Shown here piece by piece: positions 63,263 through 64,000 of a DNA stretch of 64,000 nucleotides. Location: positions 682,001-746,000 of the forward strand of contig NZ_PYAX01000003.1 in the NCBI RefSeq assembly GCF_003014735.1, in the 5' to 3' direction. The notes below the pieces were generated by a model that was not told where the DNA came from, searched no databases, and saw only the letters and a program-made list of their open reading frames with translations. Positions within the stretch are counted from its first letter, which is position 1. Each line of letters begins with the position of its first letter. The position numbers and the translations under genes were made by a program. This DNA comes from Saccharothrix carnea (GTDB lineage: Bacteria; Actinomycetota; Actinomycetes; Mycobacteriales; Pseudonocardiaceae).

Positions 63263-64000
63263 TCATGCTTTCACCGCTCCGGAGAGCAAGTCGATGCGCC
63301 AGTATCGCTGCAACGTGAGGAACAGCGCGATCAGAGGCAGCACCGACACCAGCGAGCCGGTGACGACCAGGGTGTAGAGCGCGGGCGTGGTGTTGCCCTG
63401 CTTGAGCATCGTGTACAGCCCGAGCGTGACCGGGAACTTCCCGTCGTCGGCGAGCATGATGTAGGGCAGCATGAAGTTGTTCCAGATCGACACGAACTGG
63501 AACAGGAACACCGTGACCAGGCCCGGGACCATCATCGGCAACGCGATGGAACCCAGGATGCGCACCTCGCTCGCACCGTCCGTGCGGGCCGCCTCGACCA
63601 CGTCCTCCGGCACGGACGCGGCGGCGTAGATGCGGGCCAGGTAGATGCCGTACGGGCTGATCACGCTCGGCAGCAGCACGGACAGGTAGGTGTCGGTCAG
63701 CCCGACCTTCGACAGCAGCAGGTACTGCGGGATGGCCAGCACCACCGCGGGCACCAGCACGCCCGCGATCAACGCGTTGAAGATCAGCGCCCGACCCCGG
63801 AACGCGTACTTGGCCAACGCGTACCCGGTGACACCCGACAACGCGGCCGACAGCAGCGCACCCACCCCCGCGTACAGCGCCGAGTTGGCCACCCACTGCC
63901 AGAACACGCCGCCGCGGTAGCCGTGCAGCTCACCGAGGTTCGCCACCAGCGACGAGCCCACCGACAGCGTCGACGTGGAGAACAGCTCACCGGTGCTCTT
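63263..64000 (-). CDS. carbohydrate ABC transporter permease, MalG type (5' end cut by window edge)
   Basis: About 245 residues are visible and the frame is open at base 64000, so the N-terminus is missing. Five membrane helices and the coupling motif EAARTDGASEVRILGSIALPMMVPGL (EAAxxDGA...G...P) mark a CUT1 sugar permease. It works with a second permease, a binding protein and an MsmK-type ATPase that are presumably beyond the window. The LacI regulator follows. Confidence 0.93.
   Translation of the reverse strand, partial: KSTGELFSTSTLSVGSSLVANLGELHGYRGGVFWQWVANSALYAGVGALLSAALSGVTGYALAKYAFRGRALIFNALIAGVLVPAVVLAIPQYLLLSKVGLTDTYLSVLLPSVISPYGIYLARIYAAASVPEDVVEAARTDGASEVRILGSIALPMMVPGLVTVFLFQFVSIWNNFMLPYIMLADDGKFPVTLGLYTMLKQGNTTPALYTLVVTGSLVSVLPLIALFLTLQRYWRIDLLSGAVKA

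Overview
The window looks like chromosome from a high-GC actinobacterium, most likely a Pseudonocardiaceae member (Saccharothrix, Actinosynnema or Lentzea type). Grounds: almost every coding third position is G or C, GTG starts are common, and the content is typical (geosmin synthase, two AfsR/SARP regulators with NB-ARC and TPR modules, a LuxR-type LAL regulator, Tat-exported proteins, an IdeR/DmdR-type iron box). No rRNA, tRNA, CRISPR, prophage or complete insertion sequence was seen. The genus call is inference.

Layout. 1-10 kb: truncated GH20 hexosaminidase behind a DasR-like operator; an FMN reductase, quinone oxidoreductase and LAL regulator row; a divergent MFS exporter; the first SARP. 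10-28 kb: a secreted sialidase with LamG-like modules, then a 3171-residue RHS/YD-repeat protein with a HINT protease domain and an unidentified C-terminal cargo, cotranscribed with a secreted beta-propeller protein, followed by the second SARP. 28-35 kb: geosmin synthase, an SRPBCC protein and an iron-siderophore ABC importer. 35-47 kb: a HEAT-repeat protein, a decayed SDR gene, an NTF2-like protein, an atypical histidyl-tRNA synthetase, a serine hydrolase, a PadR/GyrI pair, and a two-component system ahead of two membrane proteins. 47-54 kb: a compact set of eight genes centred on GTP-derived chemistry. 54-59 kb: an FtsX-type ABC transporter with its own two-component system. 59-64 kb: an unknown protein, a palindromic repeat array, an ATP-grasp enzyme, a LacI regulator and the edge of a sugar ABC transporter.

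How genes may work together. (1) The sialidase and the rhs operon share one promoter design: three heptads of the type TGGAAGY at 11-bp spacing, then 9 bp, then a TAGCST -10. This is SARP operator geometry, and a SARP gene adjoins each target. (2) The 48-54 kb genes combine a GTP cyclohydrolase II homologue lacking the Tyr needed for deformylation, a creatininase-family protein (the family containing archaeal FAPy deformylase), a T-fold protein with a degraded active site, a methyltransferase, a glycosyltransferase, a CDP-alcohol phosphotransferase and a flippase-like membrane protein. This suggests an uncharacterised GTP-derived, possibly membrane-linked metabolite. (3) Two intergenic loci (25.4-25.6 kb and 60.6-60.8 kb) carry related arrays of repeats with an exact 22-bp period arranged as inverted halves. 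(4) Many genes have TANNNT six or seven bases before the start codon and no ribosome binding site, consistent with leaderless mRNAs.
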